This document shows positions 32,096 to 32,607 of a DNA stretch of 32,607 bases, piece after piece (within the stretch, counting starts at the first letter, position 1; each line of letters starts with the position of its first letter). The stretch is taken from positions 1 to 32,607 of the forward strand of contig JAJCYA010000023.1 in the NCBI GenBank assembly GCA_029263095.1, read 5' to 3'. Source of the DNA: Acidimicrobiia bacterium (GTDB taxonomy: Bacteria > Actinomycetota > Acidimicrobiia > Spongiisociales > UBA11373). Made by a program: the position numbers and the translations under genes. The notes beneath the pieces are model-generated. The model was not told the DNA's origin. It worked only from the letters and a program-made list of their open reading frames with translations, and did not search any database.

Positions 32096-32542
32096 TCACG
32101 AGTCGCGTCGGGACTCGCGCTGCATCTGAATGTGGTGATCGCCAACACCGGTGACGACAAAGCCGAGTCGTTCGTACCACCGCTTTGCATCCGGATTGGA
32201 TGTCATCACCTGGAGCCGAAGCGGAAGGTCAGACTCGGCAGCCTCGTCGATCACCATGCGGACGATGGTGGTACCGATCTCGCGGCGCTGGAACTCGGGC
32301 AGCAGTGCGATATTCGCCAAATACACGTGGTCGTCATGGGTTTCGTAGAGCAGATGACCGGCGACTCTGCCTTCGACCAGGATCACCTGATGGCTCAGGA
32401 CCAGGAAGTGCTCGTCGAAGAACACCCGCTGCTCCGCCAGATCTGTTCCGAACTCAGCCGTGATGTATTCGCTCAATGTTTCGCATTGAATCGACCACAG
32501 GAGCTCGGTGTCGTCTGGGGTTGTAGGGCGGAGATCGAACAT
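32096..32542 (-). CDS. GNAT-family N-acetyltransferase
   Basis: This 148-residue protein starts at ATG 32542 and is a complete GNAT domain. It opens with FDLRPTTPDDTELLW, has the central strand and acetyl-CoA loop YLANIALLPEFQRREIGTTIV (the R/Q-x-x-G/A-type pyrophosphate loop, here QRREIG), and ends with the NPDAKRWYERLGFVVTG motif typical of the fold. The acceptor substrate cannot be predicted. It stands 50 bp upstream of the NERD gene on the same strand and is not obviously part of the catabolic locus. The remaining 65 bp to the window end hold no further recognised feature. Confidence 0.9.
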   Translation of the reverse strand: MFDLRPTTPDDTELLWSIQCETLSEYITAEFGTDLAEQRVFFDEHFLVLSHQVILVEGRVAGHLLYETHDDHVYLANIALLPEFQRREIGTTIVRMVIDEAAESDLPLRLQVMTSNPDAKRWYERLGFVVTGVGDHHIQMQRESRRDS

Positions 32543-32607
32543 GTGGATGTCGAGAATACGAGTCGTCGAGGGATCTCGCCTCGGGACCCAACGGGGCGTC
32601 GTCTGCG

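Noticed and set aside
1-32607. CRISPR array, insertion sequence or prophage
   Set aside because: No short regularly spaced repeats, transposase, integrase or phage structural genes were seen; the only repeats are the ~175-bp tandem units at the two ends.

Overview
The window is a high-GC bacterial chromosome segment, most likely from an actinobacterium, perhaps of the Acidimicrobiia type. I infer this from three things: frequent GTG/TTG starts, a lipoprotein with an Asp/Thr-rich linker after its lipobox, and a DUF222/HNH (13E12-type) gene, a family typical of Actinobacteria. The lineage call is inference. Almost all of 324-29070 is one catabolic locus for N-methylated compounds (quaternary or tertiary amines). 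Ordinary or decayed genes follow from 29546 to the right end.

Layout. 1-298: tandem non-coding repeat, period 175 bp. 324-4395 (minus): three-domain rhodanese, IclR regulator and MttB-type methyltransferase 1. 4396-4710: divergent control region. 4711-11370 (plus): peptide-type ABC importer (lipoprotein, two permeases, one fused double ATPase) and an enolase-superfamily enzyme. 11488-13905 (plus): dimethylglycine/sarcosine dehydrogenase-like flavoprotein. 14038-15120 (minus): zinc alcohol dehydrogenase. 15286-15635: two gene fragments meeting head-on. 15775-23524 (plus): MttB-type methyltransferase 2, a DAO-family flavoprotein and heterotetrameric sarcosine oxidase in the order beta-delta-alpha-gamma. 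29070 down to 23608 (minus): corrinoid protein, DUF1638 protein, small 'virulence factor'-family protein, methyl-THF:corrinoid methyltransferase, [2Fe-2S]/ASKHA corrinoid reactivase and a MetF-like reductase. 29296-29490: diverged copy of the left-end repeat. 29546-32542: truncated metallophosphoesterase, DUF222/HNH protein, NERD-domain protein and GNAT acetyltransferase.

How the genes fit together (inference from families). The importer brings in a substrate, and the enolase-superfamily enzyme may epimerise or dehydrate it. One or both MttB-like proteins, which have no in-frame amber codon and so are not pyrrolysine enzymes, move a methyl group from a quaternary amine to the corrinoid protein. 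The pterin-binding methyltransferase passes it to tetrahydrofolate, and the reactivase restores oxidised cobalamin. The MetF-like protein could oxidise methyl-THF to methylene-THF. The remaining N-methyl groups would be removed by the GcvT-containing dehydrogenase and the THF-dependent sarcosine oxidase, which also yield methylene-THF. A B12-dependent demethylation arm and a flavin-dependent oxidative arm would therefore meet at the same C1 intermediate. DUF1638 and the 'virulence factor' protein sit inside the corrinoid operon with 4-14 nt overlaps and have no assigned role; they are the best candidates for undescribed components.
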